Source: Sphingomonas xinjiangensis
GTDB taxonomy: Bacteria; Pseudomonadota; Alphaproteobacteria; Sphingomonadales; Sphingomonadaceae
Length of the DNA stretch: 64,000 bases
Assembly: GCF_014199255.1 (NCBI RefSeq)
Contig: NZ_JACIJF010000003.1
Location: 310,001-374,000, forward strand
Reading direction: 5' to 3'
Shown: piece after piece, positions 38,725-52,067 of the stretch
Position numbering within the stretch: position 1 is the stretch's first letter
Layout: every line of letters starts with the position of its first letter
The notes under the pieces: generated by a model
Seen by the model: only the letters and a program-made list of their open reading frames with translations
Databases searched by the model: none
What the model was told of the DNA's origin: nothing
Made by a program: the position numbers and the translations under genes

Positions 38725-40644
38725 ATGTTGCAGCGTATTTTCCGGCTGATCCTCGGGGTGGTCGCAGTAACGGCCGGCGGTGCCGCCGCAGCCCAGTCCA
38801 AACCTCAACGTCCCGCGCTGGTGGCCGCCGACCTGCGCCCGCATCAAAGCCTGGACGGCCCCTGGCGCTGGTCGATCGATCCCTATCGCGACGGCTTTGC
38901 CGGCTTCCATGGCGGGGAGCCGGGACCCAGCACTCGCCGCTGGCAGGATCGCACAATCGCGGACGTCGAACGCAGCGACCCCCGCGCGTTGTTCGAGTTC
39001 GACCTGCAGCGCTCACCCGTCGCGCAGCTTCCCGGCTCCTGGATCGGCCACGCTCCCGAAATGCGGCTCTATCAGGGGCTGGTCTGGTACCAGCGCAGCT
39101 TCGAGGCGGCCTCACCGAAACCTGGCCAGCGCACCATGCTGCGCTTCGGTGCCGCCGATTATTCCACGCGTGTCTATCTGAACGGCAAGGAGATCGGGCG
39201 GCATTCGGGTGGCTTCACACCCTTCGCCTTCGACGTGACGAAAGCACTAAAGGCGGGCACCAACCAGATCACCGTCGCGGTCGATTCCGCGCGTACTGAT
39301 GCGGATGTCCCGCCGCCCGTCACTGACTGGGAGACCTATGGCGGCATCACCCGCTCCGTCAGTTTGGTCACCGTACCCGAAACCTATGTCGACGATGCCT
39401 GGATACGCCTGACAAACGACGGGCGCGTCGCCGCCACCATCCGCCTCGACGGCCTCAACCAGGCCGGGCGCACCGTCCGCGTCCGCGTTCCCGCTCTCGA
39501 TCTTCAGTTCGAAGGCACCACCGATGCCCGCGGTATCTGGAACGGTAGCGCCCCTGCGCCGAAGATGTTGAAGCGCTGGTCGCCCGAAGCGCCGACGCTC
39601 TACGACACCCTTGTCGAAGCTGGTCCAGACACACTGACCGACAAGATCGGCTTCCGCACGATCGAGGTTCGCGGCGACGAGATCCTGCTCAACGGCCACT
39701 CGATTTTCCTGCGCGGCATCTCGATGCACGAGGAAGAACTCGGCAAGAACCCGGTACGCGCGATGACGCACACCGCCGCTCGCGCGCTCCTCACCGAGAT
39801 CAAGCAGGGGCTCAACGGCAACTTCGTCCGCTTGGCGCACTATCCGCACAGCGAAGTAGTCACCCGCCTCGCCGACGAAATGGGGCTGCTCGTCTGGAGC
39901 GAGATCCCGGTCTACTGGCGCGTCGCTTGGGACAACCCGGAAGCGCTCGCCGCCGCCCGCGCGATGATGACCGAAAACATCGTCCGCGACCGAAACCGCG
40001 CCTCGATCATCCTGTGGAGCGTCGCCAACGAGACACCCATAGGTGAGGCACGCAACAAGTTCCTGCGCACGCTCATCGGCGACGTCCGCGCGCTGGACGA
40101 CAGCCGCCTGGTGACCGCCGCGCTGCTCAGCCGGCGCGAAGGCGATGTCTCTACTATCGACGATCCCTTGATCCCCGACCTCGATGTGCTGGCGATCAAC
40201 ACCTATAATGGCTGGTATTCGGATGACCGCTTGGCAAAGCTGCCGAACATCAGCTGGCGCTCCCCTGCGACGAAGCCGCTGATTTTCTCCGAATTCGGCG
40301 CCGCTGCGCTCGCCGGCTATCACGATGTCGGCGCAGATCCGCATAAGTTCAGCGAGGAGTTTCAGGCCGAATATTACCGCCGCACGTTGGAAATGGCCGC
40401 AAAGGTGCCGTTCCTGCGCGGCATGAGCCCGTGGATTATCAAGGACTTCCGTTCGCCACGGCGTCAGCATCCCGTTTATCAGCAGGGATGGAACCGCAAG
40501 GGCCTGATCTCGGAGACGGGCGCCCACAAGGCCGCGTTCGATGTTTTGTCGGAGGACTATCGCCGGCGTGCCGAAGCGAGTGCCAAGCTGACGGCGCAGC
40601 GCGGCGACAAGGCGGAGGACAGCCGCAAAACGCCTGCGTTCTGA
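38725..40644 (+). CDS. Secreted glycoside hydrolase family 2 enzyme (beta-glucuronidase-like)
   Basis: The protein has 639 residues with a signal peptide (MLQRIFRLILGVVAVTAGGAAAAQ). Domains in order are the GH2 sugar-binding jelly roll (SLDGPWRWSIDP, LPGSWIG, LVWYQRSFE), an Ig-like domain, and a TIM barrel with the acid/base E436 in WSVANETPIG and the nucleophile E523 in IFSEFGAAA. NGHSIFLRGISMHEE fits the glucuronidase/galactosidase branch. It should cleave beta-linked glycosides in the periplasm; substrate unknown. AGGAGG lies 6 nt before the ATG. The gene lies between zapE and mdh, with which it has no functional link. Confidence 0.87.
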   Translation: MLQRIFRLILGVVAVTAGGAAAAQSKPQRPALVAADLRPHQSLDGPWRWSIDPYRDGFAGFHGGEPGPSTRRWQDRTIADVERSDPRALFEFDLQRSPVAQLPGSWIGHAPEMRLYQGLVWYQRSFEAASPKPGQRTMLRFGAADYSTRVYLNGKEIGRHSGGFTPFAFDVTKALKAGTNQITVAVDSARTDADVPPPVTDWETYGGITRSVSLVTVPETYVDDAWIRLTNDGRVAATIRLDGLNQAGRTVRVRVPALDLQFEGTTDARGIWNGSAPAPKMLKRWSPEAPTLYDTLVEAGPDTLTDKIGFRTIEVRGDEILLNGHSIFLRGISMHEEELGKNPVRAMTHTAARALLTEIKQGLNGNFVRLAHYPHSEVVTRLADEMGLLVWSEIPVYWRVAWDNPEALAAARAMMTENIVRDRNRASIILWSVANETPIGEARNKFLRTLIGDVRALDDSRLVTAALLSRREGDVSTIDDPLIPDLDVLAINTYNGWYSDDRLAKLPNISWRSPATKPLIFSEFGAAALAGYHDVGADPHKFSEEFQAEYYRRTLEMAAKVPFLRGMSPWIIKDFRSPRRQHPVYQQGWNRKGLISETGAHKAAFDVLSEDYRRRAEASAKLTAQRGDKAEDSRKTPAF

Positions 40645-40750
40645 TCGTCGGACCCAGCCTCCTCGCCGCGCGTTGTCCCCACAATACAGGACTGCCATGG
40701 CGCCGCCATGCGCGGAATGGCACTTACCGCTCTTGCGAATGATTTGCAAA

Positions 40751-41832
<1,082 letters not shown>

Positions 41833-41880
41833 TCCCGCGCGCCTTCAGGGCGCGCTCATCTCACAGGAGCAGGTGCCCGC

Positions 41881-42771
41881 ATGAGCATCCTCGTCGACAA
41901 GAATACCAAGGTCATCACTCAGGGGATGACCGGCAAGACCGGCACCTTCCACACCAAGGCGGCGCTCGATTACGGCACGCAGATGGTCGGCGGCGTGACT
42001 CCCGGCAAGGGCGGCACGACGCATGAGGAGCTGGGCCTGCCCAACTTCGACACCGTGGCCGAAGCCGTCGAAAAGACCGGTGCCACTGCGTCCGTGATCT
42101 ACGTTCCGCCCCCCTTCGCGGCCGATTCGATCCTGGAAGCAATCGACGCTGAAGTGCCGCTGATCGTCGCGATCACCGAGGGTATCCCGGTGCTCGACAT
42201 GGTCCGCGTCAAGCGCGCGCTGTCCGGCTCGAAGTCGCGCCTGATCGGCCCGAACTGCCCCGGCGTGCTGACGCCGGGCGAGTGCAAGATCGGCATCATG
42301 CCCGGCAGCATCTTCTCCAAGGGTTCGGTCGGCGTCGTGTCGCGCTCGGGCACGCTTACTTACGAGGCGGTGTTCCAGACCACCAATGCTGGTCTCGGCC
42401 AGACGACGGCAGTCGGCATCGGCGGCGATCCGGTCAACGGCACCAACTTCATCGACGTGCTCGAGCTGTTCCTGGCCGACGACGCAACTCAGTCGATCAT
42501 CATGATCGGCGAAATCGGCGGCGACGCCGAGGAGCAGGCCGCGCAGTTCCTGATCGACGAAGCCAAGCGTGGCCGCAAGAAGCCGATGGCCGGCTTCATC
42601 GCGGGCCGCACGGCGCCTCCGGGCCGCCGCATGGGCCATGCCGGTGCGATTGTGTCGGGCGGCAAGGGCGATGCTGAGAGCAAGATCGCGGCGATGGAAG
42701 CCGCCGGCATCCGCGTCGCTGCCTCGCCCTCCGAGCTCGGCTCGACGCTGGTGGACGTGCTCAAGGGTTGA
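41881..42771 (+). CDS. sucD: Succinyl-CoA synthetase alpha subunit
   Basis: The protein has 296 residues. N-terminal [15 protein letters not shown] binds CoA; H253 in [15 protein letters not shown] is the phosphorylated histidine. With SucC it converts succinyl-CoA to succinate with formation of ATP or GTP. The usual partner sucC is absent between mdh and sucD: only 48 bp separate them, with no remnant. AGGAGC precedes the ATG by 10 nt. A hairpin repeat separates it from sucA. Confidence 0.97.
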   Translation: MSILVDKNTKVITQGMTGKTGTFHTKAALDYGTQMVGGVTPGKGGTTHEELGLPNFDTVAEAVEKTGATASVIYVPPPFAADSILEAIDAEVPLIVAITEGIPVLDMVRVKRALSGSKSRLIGPNCPGVLTPGECKIGIMPGSIFSKGSVGVVSRSGTLTYEAVFQTTNAGLGQTTAVGIGGDPVNGTNFIDVLELFLADDATQSIIMIGEIGGDAEEQAAQFLIDEAKRGRKKPMAGFIAGRTAPPGRRMGHAGAIVSGGKGDAESKIAAMEAAGIRVAASPSELGSTLVDVLKG

Positions 42772-42782
42772 AATGGATGACG

Positions 42783-42896
42783 CTCCTCCCTTGATGGGAG
42801 GAGGCTGAATGCGGGCCAGACGGCGCAAGCCACGATCTTGCCCGCATCGTCCCAGGCTTCGGCTTGGGCCTCCCTCTCCCATCAGGGGAGAGGAGA
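42783..42896. repeat. Hairpin-pair repeat between sucD and sucA; right arm overlaps the sucA ribosome binding site
   Basis: CTCCTCCCTTGATGGGAGGAG at the left (42783-42803) and CTCTCCCATCAGGGGAGAG at the right (about 42875-42893) are hairpins that are also inverted relative to each other. The GGGGAGAGGAG of the right arm lies 8-18 nt before the sucA ATG and probably acts as its Shine-Dalgarno sequence. Confidence 0.7.
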
Positions 42897-42903
42897 AGTG
42901 AGG

Positions 42904-45846
42904 ATGAAGACAATGGGCTACGAAGGCCTGGATTTCGAGCAGATCGCCGGCGGGGTGAGCCCCGCTTTCATCGAAACGCTGTACCGCCGCTACAAGGCCG
43001 ATCCTACGGGCATCGAGCCGCAGTGGCAGCAGTTCTTCGAAGGCCTCGAGAACAGCGCCTCGGGCCCCAGCTGGGCCAATCCGCGCTGGCCGCTGAGCGA
43101 CACCGACGCGCTCACTGCCGGCCTGGACCCCACACAGATGGAGCCCGCGCCCAAGCCCGCCAAGGGTGGCGCGGCCAAGCCGGCCCCCGTCCCTGCCCCA
43201 TCGTCCGAGGCGGACATCGCCAAGGCCGCTGGCGACTCGATCCGTGCGATGCTGCTGATCCGCACCTACCGCGTGCGCGGGCATCTCGCCGCCGACCTCG
43301 ATCCGCTCGGCCTTGCCCGCCAGAACCTGCCCGAGGACCTGCGCACCGAATATCACGGCTTTGCCGATACCGAGATCGATCGCCCGGTTTATCTCGGCGG
43401 CGTACTGGGCCTGCAATGGGCCACCGTGCGCGAGATCGTGGACATCCTGCGCGCAAATTACTGCGGCAAGGTCGGCCTTGAATATATGCACATCGCCGAT
43501 GTTGCGGAGCGCCGCTTCCTTCAGGAGCGGATGGAGGGCAAGGACAAGGAAATCACCTTCACGCCTGATGGCAAGAAGGCGATCCTGACCAAGGTTATCG
43601 AAGCCGAGCAGTGGGAAAAATTCCTCGGCAAGAAATATGTCGGCACCAAGCGGTTCGGCCTCGACGGCGGCGAATCGATGATCCCGGCGATGGAGTCGAT
43701 CATCAAATACGGTGGCCAGCTCGGCGTCCGTGAGATCGTCTATGGCATGGCCCATCGCGGCCGCCTGAACATGCTCACCAACGTCATGGAAAAGCCGTAT
43801 CGCGTGCTGTTCCATGAGTTCGCCGGCGGCTCGGCCAACCCGGAGGATGTCGGCGGTTCGGGTGACGTGAAGTACCATCTCGGCACCTCCACCGACCGCG
43901 AGTTCGACGGCATCAAGGTGCACATGTCGCTGGTGGCCAACCCCTCGCACCTCGAGGCGGTGAACCCGGTCGTGCTCGGCAAGTCGCGCGCGCTCCAGAC
44001 GCTGCGCAGCGACCTGGAAGAGCATGAGCAGGTCCTGCCGGTGCTGATCCATGGCGACGCGGCGTTCGCGGGTCAGGGCATTGTCTGGGAATGCCTCGGC
44101 TTCTCGGGCATCCGCGGCTACAATACCGGCGGCTGTGTCCACTTCGTCATCAACAACCAGGTCGGCTTCACCACGAGCCCGCAGTTCGCGCGCTCCTCGC
44201 CCTACCCGTCCGACGTGGCCAAGGGCGTCCAGGCGCCGATCCTGCACGTCAATGGCGACGATCCCGAGGCGGTGACCTTCGCGACAAAGGTGGCGATCGA
44301 GTTCCGCCAGAAGTTCAAGCGCGATGTCGTGATCGACATGTGGTGCTATCGCCGCTTCGGTCACAATGAAGGCGACGAGCCGAGCTTCACCCAGCCGCTG
44401 ATGTACGCCAAGATCAAGGGACACCCCGGGGTGTCCGAAATCTACGGCAAGCGCCTGATCGCTGAAGGCGTGATCGACCAGGCTTTCGTCGACGAAAAGA
44501 CCAACCAGTACAACACGCTGCTCGAAGGCGAGTTCGAAGCCGGCAAGTCCTACTCGCCCAACAAGGCGGACTGGTTCGCCGGCCGCTGGTCGGGCCTGTC
44601 GGCACCTGCCGATCCCGAGAGCGCACGCCGCAGCGTCGATACTGGTATCGAGCAGAAGCTGTTCGACGGCCTGGGCCGCACGTTGACCACCGTCCCGGAG
44701 GGGCACGAGATCCACAAAACGCTCGGCCGCGTGATCGAAGCCAAGCGTGAGATGTTCCGCTCCGGCGCGAACTTCGACTGGGCAACCGGCGAAGCGCTGG
44801 CGTTCGGCTCGCTGCTGTCCGAAGGCTTCGGCGTCCGTTTGTCGGGTCAGGATTCGGGCCGCGGCACCTTCTCGCAGCGCCACGCCGTCTGGGTCGATCA
44901 GAAGACCGAGGCCAAATATGTGCCGCTGACGACGATCCCCCACGGATCGTTCGAAGTGCTCGACTCGCCGCTCAGCGAATATGGCGTGCTCGGCTTCGAG
45001 TACGGCTATGCGCTCGCGGACCCGAAGGCACTCGTGCTTTGGGAGGCGCAGTTCGGCGACTTCGTCAACGGCGCGCAGATCATGATCGACCAGTTCATTG
45101 CGTCGGGCGAGTCCAAGTGGCTGCGCGCCAATGGCTTGGTGATGCTGCTGCCGCACGGCTACGAAGGCCAGGGCCCCGAGCACAGCTCGGCGCGTCCGGA
45201 GCGCTTCCTCCAGCTGTGCGCCGGCGACAACATGCAGGTCGCCAACGTCACCACGCCGGCCAACTATTTCCACCTGTTGCGCCGTCAGATGCATCGCAAC
45301 TTCCGCAAGCCGCTGGTGCTGATGACGCCCAAGTCGCTGCTCCGCCACAAGCTCGCGGTGTCGAAGACAGAGGATTTCCTGGGCAACAGCCACTTCCACC
45401 GGCTGCTCTCGGATCCCAAGGCGCCGATGGACGGCGAGGTGCGCCGCCTGGTGCTCTGCACCGGCAAGGTTGCCTACGACCTGCTGGAAGCACGCGACGC
45501 CGCGGGTGACCAGAACACCGCGATCGTCCGTGTCGAGCAGCTTTATCCCTTCCCGGGCGAGCCGCTGGTCGAACGCCTCAAGCGCATGACCAACCTCGAA
45601 GAGGTGGTTTGGGCGCAGGAAGAGCCGAAGAACAACGGCTATTGGACCTTTGTCGAGCCGTTCATCGGAGCGTGCATGGTCGAAGCCGGCATCGCGCCGC
45701 AGCGTCCGCGCTATGCGGGCCGCGCCGCCGCGGCTTCGCCCGCTACGGGCCTGATGAAGCGCCACCAGACCGAACAGGCCGCGCTCGTCGCCGACGCGCT
45801 TGGCCACAACGTCCGCGAAGAGATTCGCCGGACGCGCAAGAACTAA
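42904..45846 (+). CDS. sucA: 2-oxoglutarate dehydrogenase E1 component
   Basis: The protein has 980 residues, full length for E1o. The N-terminal segment [20 protein letters not shown] is followed by the thiamine diphosphate-binding core: [25 protein letters not shown] and the metal-binding [12 protein letters not shown]. Late motifs are [20 protein letters not shown]. It decarboxylates 2-oxoglutarate and passes the succinyl group to the lipoyl arm of SucB. ATG 42904 is preceded by GAGGAGAAGTGAGG. sucB follows after 23 bp. Confidence 0.97.
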   Translation: MKTMGYEGLDFEQIAGGVSPAFIETLYRRYKADPTGIEPQWQQFFEGLENSASGPSWANPRWPLSDTDALTAGLDPTQMEPAPKPAKGGAAKPAPVPAPSSEADIAKAAGDSIRAMLLIRTYRVRGHLAADLDPLGLARQNLPEDLRTEYHGFADTEIDRPVYLGGVLGLQWATVREIVDILRANYCGKVGLEYMHIADVAERRFLQERMEGKDKEITFTPDGKKAILTKVIEAEQWEKFLGKKYVGTKRFGLDGGESMIPAMESIIKYGGQLGVREIVYGMAHRGRLNMLTNVMEKPYRVLFHEFAGGSANPEDVGGSGDVKYHLGTSTDREFDGIKVHMSLVANPSHLEAVNPVVLGKSRALQTLRSDLEEHEQVLPVLIHGDAAFAGQGIVWECLGFSGIRGYNTGGCVHFVINNQVGFTTSPQFARSSPYPSDVAKGVQAPILHVNGDDPEAVTFATKVAIEFRQKFKRDVVIDMWCYRRFGHNEGDEPSFTQPLMYAKIKGHPGVSEIYGKRLIAEGVIDQAFVDEKTNQYNTLLEGEFEAGKSYSPNKADWFAGRWSGLSAPADPESARRSVDTGIEQKLFDGLGRTLTTVPEGHEIHKTLGRVIEAKREMFRSGANFDWATGEALAFGSLLSEGFGVRLSGQDSGRGTFSQRHAVWVDQKTEAKYVPLTTIPHGSFEVLDSPLSEYGVLGFEYGYALADPKALVLWEAQFGDFVNGAQIMIDQFIASGESKWLRANGLVMLLPHGYEGQGPEHSSARPERFLQLCAGDNMQVANVTTPANYFHLLRRQMHRNFRKPLVLMTPKSLLRHKLAVSKTEDFLGNSHFHRLLSDPKAPMDGEVRRLVLCTGKVAYDLLEARDAAGDQNTAIVRVEQLYPFPGEPLVERLKRMTNLEEVVWAQEEPKNNGYWTFVEPFIGACMVEAGIAPQRPRYAGRAAAASPATGLMKRHQTEQAALVADALGHNVREEIRRTRKN

Positions 45847-45869
45847 GACTGGGAACGAGGAAGAAACAG

Positions 45870-47114
<1,245 letters not shown>

Positions 47115-47124
47115 GGACAGAACC

Positions 47125-48519
<1,395 letters not shown>

Positions 48520-48538
48520 TCGCCACAGAAAGATCGAA

Positions 48539-48642
48539 GCCCTCTCCCGCCTGCGGGAGAGGGTTGGGTGAGGGTTCAGCGCAATGCAGCCTCTGGGTCG
48601 GATACTCAGATGGCTCCGTCTCCCGCAGGCGAGGGAGCAGGG
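48539..48642. repeat. Palindromic intergenic repeat after lpdA
   Basis: GCCCTCTCCCGCCTGCGGGA plus GAGGGTTGGG is a hairpin on the left, and CTCCCGCAGGCGAGGGAG is a related, inverted hairpin on the right. It lies between convergent lpdA and the DUF1275 gene and could terminate both. Confidence 0.65.
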
Positions 48643-48678
48643 CTGGAGCCCAGGGCACCCCCGCCGGCTCTTCCCGAT

Positions 48679-49347
48679 CTAAGCCTTCACGGCATCATCG
48701 CCGGCACCTCTGCCGCCCAGCCGCACCAGCACCACCGTGACCGCCGCCGCCAGCATTCCCGCCAGCCACAACGCATCCCAGCCCCAGCGCCATTGGCTCG
48801 CCGCGCCCGACACTGCGCCTGCGACGAATCCGATCCACAAGGTCAGATACGGCACCCAGCCCCAGCGATCGGCATCGCCCATCAGCGCGCCGCCCAGCTT
48901 CTGTCCCATCCGCACCAGCGATCCGGTCATATAGGTCAGCCCAATCGAGACCTCGCCGTCGCGCGTGAACACGCCATTTTCCGCGCCCATCGCGCAGGCA
49001 AGCAGCAACAGCACCACCGGACCCGGCGCAACCGCCGCGACGATCGCCGCCGCGAACAGCAGCACCGTCACTGCGCCCATCACCGCGCCGCGCGCGCGGA
49101 CCCCCGCTGCCCGCGCGATCACGCTCGACGCGATCACGCCGCTTACGAAGCTCAGGATCAGCCCGCCCGCCATCTTGGCGGCATAGGCGTCCCCGCTTCC
49201 CAACCCGACGCCAAGCCGAGTCGAATTGCCGCTCATGAACGAGGCGAAAAATCCGCCCATGCTGGTAAAGGCAAGCGCGTCCACAAAGCCGGCGAGTGCG
49301 GCCAGGAACATCGCGACGACGATCAACGGAGGTTCGGTACGTTGCAT
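48679..49347 (-). CDS. DUF1275 family membrane protein (YoaK-like)
   Basis: The protein has 222 residues and about six membrane helices. FVDALAFTSMGGFFASFMSGNSTRLG is the strongly conserved N-terminal motif of DUF1275, with the S-G-N triplet, and MGAENGVF is the second. Function of the family is unknown; a transport role is suggested by topology only. ATG 49347 is chosen for its position just before the first helix, though the ribosome binding site is weak. Divergent from the TRIC gene, 107 bp apart. Confidence 0.87.
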   Translation of the reverse strand: MQRTEPPLIVVAMFLAALAGFVDALAFTSMGGFFASFMSGNSTRLGVGLGSGDAYAAKMAGGLILSFVSGVIASSVIARAAGVRARGAVMGAVTVLLFAAAIVAAVAPGPVVLLLLACAMGAENGVFTRDGEVSIGLTYMTGSLVRMGQKLGGALMGDADRWGWVPYLTLWIGFVAGAVSGAASQWRWGWDALWLAGMLAAAVTVVLVRLGGRGAGDDAVKA

Positions 49348-49454
49348 AAGTGGAAAACACACCTCGGTACTGGATAGCTCCCAATAGCCAAGCCGTTCGG
49401 GTCCAAGCCAGTGCTGGTTTGACGTGCCCGCATGCACGCGGGAAAAGCGGTGCC

Positions 49455-50087
49455 ATGCAGGTACCCGTCACCGAACAGATCGGCCCCATTCTTCCCTGGC
49501 TCGACCTGTTCGGCATCGCCGTGTTCGCCGCCACCGGCGCGCTCTCCGCCACGCGCCGCGCCCAGACGTTCGTCACCGCCGCCTTTTTCGCGCTGATCAC
49601 GGGCGTGGGCGGCGGCACTGTGCGCGACCTGCTGATCGGGGCGCCGGTCTTTTGGGTGCACGATGCCAGCGTGGCGACGATCTGCCTCGGCGTGGCGGTG
49701 CTCGTATGGCTTACCCCCCAGCATTGGTGGAGCGACCGCACCTTCGCCTGGCTCGACGCTTTCGGGCTCGCCGCCTATGCCGCGTTCGGCGCTGCCAAGG
49801 CATTGGGCCACGGCATCCCGCCGGTGCCCGCGGCCTTTATGGGGGTGGTAACGGCATGCGTCGGCGGGATCATCCGCGATGTGCTGGTCGGGGAGCCCTC
49901 GATTCTCATGCGCCCCGAATTATACGTTACCGCCGCTGCGCTCACATCCGCTCTATATATAGCTATGAGCCTTGCCGGCCTGCCGCCCTTGGCGGCGGGA
50001 CTGGTCGCGGCGGCGGCGGGGTTCGCGCTTCGTGCTGCCGCCATCGTCTGGAAGCTCGGCCTGCCCGCCTATCGCGGGCGGCGCTGA
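49455..50087 (+). CDS. TRIC-type cation channel family protein (YadS-like, UPF0126)
   Basis: The protein has 210 residues and seven membrane segments made of two homologous halves of about 85 residues. The signature GGGTVRDLLIGAPVF (52-66) recurs as GGIIRDVLVGEPSIL (about 137-151). Bacterial members form trimeric potassium- or sodium-permeable channels or amino-acid permeases. The start at 49455 is chosen by membrane topology. Confidence 0.88.
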   Translation: MQVPVTEQIGPILPWLDLFGIAVFAATGALSATRRAQTFVTAAFFALITGVGGGTVRDLLIGAPVFWVHDASVATICLGVAVLVWLTPQHWWSDRTFAWLDAFGLAAYAAFGAAKALGHGIPPVPAAFMGVVTACVGGIIRDVLVGEPSILMRPELYVTAAALTSALYIAMSLAGLPPLAAGLVAAAAGFALRAAAIVWKLGLPAYRGRR

Positions 50088-50244
50088 CCTGAGAGGTTAA
50101 CGCTCCGTTTCGCGTTCTACCCCGGGAACTACCCGTAGGGAGAGTCCCCGTAAGGATTTTGCGCGAATAGGCCGGCTCGCCTGTCCCCTTCATATGCCTC
50201 TCATCAGGGCGGCTCGGCCGCACGGATTGCAGGGGAACACAATC

Positions 50245-51246
50245 ATGTCGAAGACCACGATCGCGCTCGAAGCCGCCGTTGCCGTTGTTATCGAGAACAC
50301 GCCCAAGGACGTGCCGCAGACCAACCGTCAGCGCGTTTATGTCGACCGTGCCTTCGCCCAGATCCTCAAGCTGATCGCCCCGCGCATCCGCCACTTCGTC
50401 CGCCAATATGGCCTGGTCGCGCACTTCGACGATGCCGAGCAGTGCTGCGCCATCGCCGTGCACCGCGCCATCGAAGCATATGACCCCGCCAAGGCGCAGT
50501 TCACCACCTTCGTGAACTGGCAGATCCGCGGCGAGCTGCAGAGCCTGCGCTTCCGCCTGATGACCGATCAGCGCCCCTCGGCCAAGAAGGTGGAAGCCAC
50601 CACGGTGTCGCTCTCCGCGCTCGCCACCGGTCCCGATGGCGAGGAAATCTCGCCTGAAGCGATGATCGTCGACGAGGACGCACTGGAGCGCACCGAATCG
50701 GCAGCCTCCGATTATCTCGCCGATGGCGCCATCTCCTCGCTGATCGACGCCTATGTCGATCACTTGCGCAAGGTCGGCATTGAGGCGCTTGCTCGCCGCC
50801 CCCGCCCGAAGCGTCAGGAAGCAGCGCTGCGCCGCGAAGGCCCGCGCCTCAAGACCGCCACACACGGCATCGATCCCGCCGAGCTGGAGAAGCTCGAAGC
50901 CAAGCTCGAGCGCGACCGTGAAATCGTCGCCCGCCGCGTGTTCCAGGCTTCCACCCTCGATGATCTGTCGCTCGAAACCGGGGTGACCAAGGAGCGCGTC
51001 CGCCAGATCACCAAGCGCGCCGCCCAGACCATCGCCGAGATCGCCGCCGCCGACCCCCGCTTCGCCGTCATGGCCGAACACGATTGCCCGGCCTCGTCGC
51101 GCCGCCCGGCTGCTGCACCCGCCGCAACGCTGTTGCCCAACGCGAACCTGCCCCACAACCGTCTCGCCACTGTCCGCGCCGTGGAAGCGGCCCAGGCCGC
51201 CCGCCATCACGGCATCGTCGCTCAGTCGAGCCTTGCCCTGAACTAA
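50245..51246 (+). CDS. Sigma-70 family RNA polymerase sigma factor, atypical
   Basis: The protein has 333 residues. Region 2 (~35-105) shows RQYGLVAHFDDAEQCCAIAV, HRAIEAYDPAKAQFTTFVNW and QIRGELQSLRF, and region 4 (237-262) is a helix-turn-helix, TLDDLSLETGVTKERVRQIT. Between them is a charged linker of 130 residues instead of a compact region 3, and region 1.1 is missing. A long tail after 275 is rich in alanine, proline and histidine. It may be an alternative sigma factor of a poorly described group. ATG 50245 has GGGGAAC upstream. No anti-sigma gene adjoins it. Confidence 0.75.
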   Translation: MSKTTIALEAAVAVVIENTPKDVPQTNRQRVYVDRAFAQILKLIAPRIRHFVRQYGLVAHFDDAEQCCAIAVHRAIEAYDPAKAQFTTFVNWQIRGELQSLRFRLMTDQRPSAKKVEATTVSLSALATGPDGEEISPEAMIVDEDALERTESAASDYLADGAISSLIDAYVDHLRKVGIEALARRPRPKRQEAALRREGPRLKTATHGIDPAELEKLEAKLERDREIVARRVFQASTLDDLSLETGVTKERVRQITKRAAQTIAEIAAADPRFAVMAEHDCPASSRRPAAAPAATLLPNANLPHNRLATVRAVEAAQAARHHGIVAQSSLALN

Positions 51247-51255
51247 TCCCCTAAA

Positions 51256-51500
51256 CCTCCCCGGCGCGGGGAGAGGGACCATGCAGGGGTTCTCCACGAG
51301 TGACACAGCCCCGGAAACGCCGCGTGCCTCGTCACACGCCATAAAACATCCGCCCCATACAGGGGAGGCGGCACGCGCAGCGTGACGGGGTATCGCGCCA
51401 TCGAGAGGGTGGCACGCCTCGCGCTACCAGCTTACGCTGGCGCCCTCCGAGGGGTTATCGCAAGCCCGGCTCCTCAATCTCTCCCTGCTCAGGAAGAACA
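51256..51500. repeat. Cluster of degenerate palindromic repeats
   Basis: A short hairpin CTCCCCGGCGCGGGGAG lies 10 bp after the sigma factor stop and may be its terminator. From ~51350 to 51500 there is AGGGGAGGCGGCACGCGCAG then CGTGACGGGGTATCG, recalling the repeat at 5226-5356, and GGTGGCACGC / GCTGGCGCCCTCC arms. No gene is seen in this stretch. Confidence 0.5.
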
Positions 51501-51506
51501 TCAGGT

Positions 51507-52067
51507 TCACCCCCGCACCACGCCGACATCGGCGAACCGCTTCGGATCGACGGGCGGCACACGGGGTTCGTTGAGCCCACATTGCCAGAAACCCACATCG
51601 ATCCAGCGCCCGTGCTTGTACCCCACTTCGCGGTACACGCCCGCACGGCGGAAGCCGACCGCTTCGTGCAGTCGAATCGAATGGTCGTTAGGCAGCGCGA
51701 TCGCGCCGATCGCCTGGACGAACCCCTGGGCGCGCAGCGTATCGATCAGCGCTTCATACAACAGCCGCCCCGCCCCCAGTCCGCGCGAAGCGTCGGTCAT
51801 GTAGATCGAAGTCTCGACCACATATTGATATGCCGGCCGGTCCCGGAACCGCGTGGCATAGGCATAGCCGATCACGCCACCTTCAGGCTCCCCGTTAGTC
51901 GCCACCAGCCATGGATAGAGTCCGTCGCCCGCCGCCATACGCGTCCGCATCGCGCGCGTATCGGGCGGCTCGATCTCGAAGGACACAGTGCCGGTCAGCA
52001 CGTGCGGCGCATAGATTGCCGCGATGGAAGCGGCATCCTGCGGCTGGGCAGCGCGGATCGCGATCAC
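51507..52067 (-). CDS. GNAT family N-acetyltransferase (phosphinothricin acetyltransferase-like)
   Basis: The protein has 186 residues. IRAAQPQDAASIAAIYAPHVLTG and SFEIEPPDTRAMRTRM at the N-terminus, and the acetyl-CoA loop SRGLGAGRLLYEALI (R-x-x-G-x-G/A), match the PAT/BAR-like GNAT subgroup; NDHSIRLHEAVGFRRAGVYREVG ends the domain. Housekeeping members acetylate methionine sulfoximine-like or amino acid substrates. The GTG at 52067 overlaps the sppA stop (GTGA), implying coupling. Confidence 0.82.
   Translation of the reverse strand: MIAIRAAQPQDAASIAAIYAPHVLTGTVSFEIEPPDTRAMRTRMAAGDGLYPWLVATNGEPEGGVIGYAYATRFRDRPAYQYVVETSIYMTDASRGLGAGRLLYEALIDTLRAQGFVQAIGAIALPNDHSIRLHEAVGFRRAGVYREVGYKHGRWIDVGFWQCGLNEPRVPPVDPKRFADVGVVRG

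Noticed and set aside
41836..41856. Hairpin between mdh and sucD as a terminator
   Set aside because: It has a stable GC stem but no T-run, and sucD reads the same way with a good ribosome binding site, so read-through is likely.
41845..45807. A 1320-codon minus-strand open frame opposite sucD and sucA
   Set aside because: It has no recognisable motifs and covers two well-identified genes. Such frames are expected at high GC with codon-position bias.
50101..50165. GGGAAC upstream of the sigma factor gene as an EcfG-type promoter
   Set aside because: The only following CGT lies 19 bp after GGAAC, too far for the usual 16-17 bp spacing.
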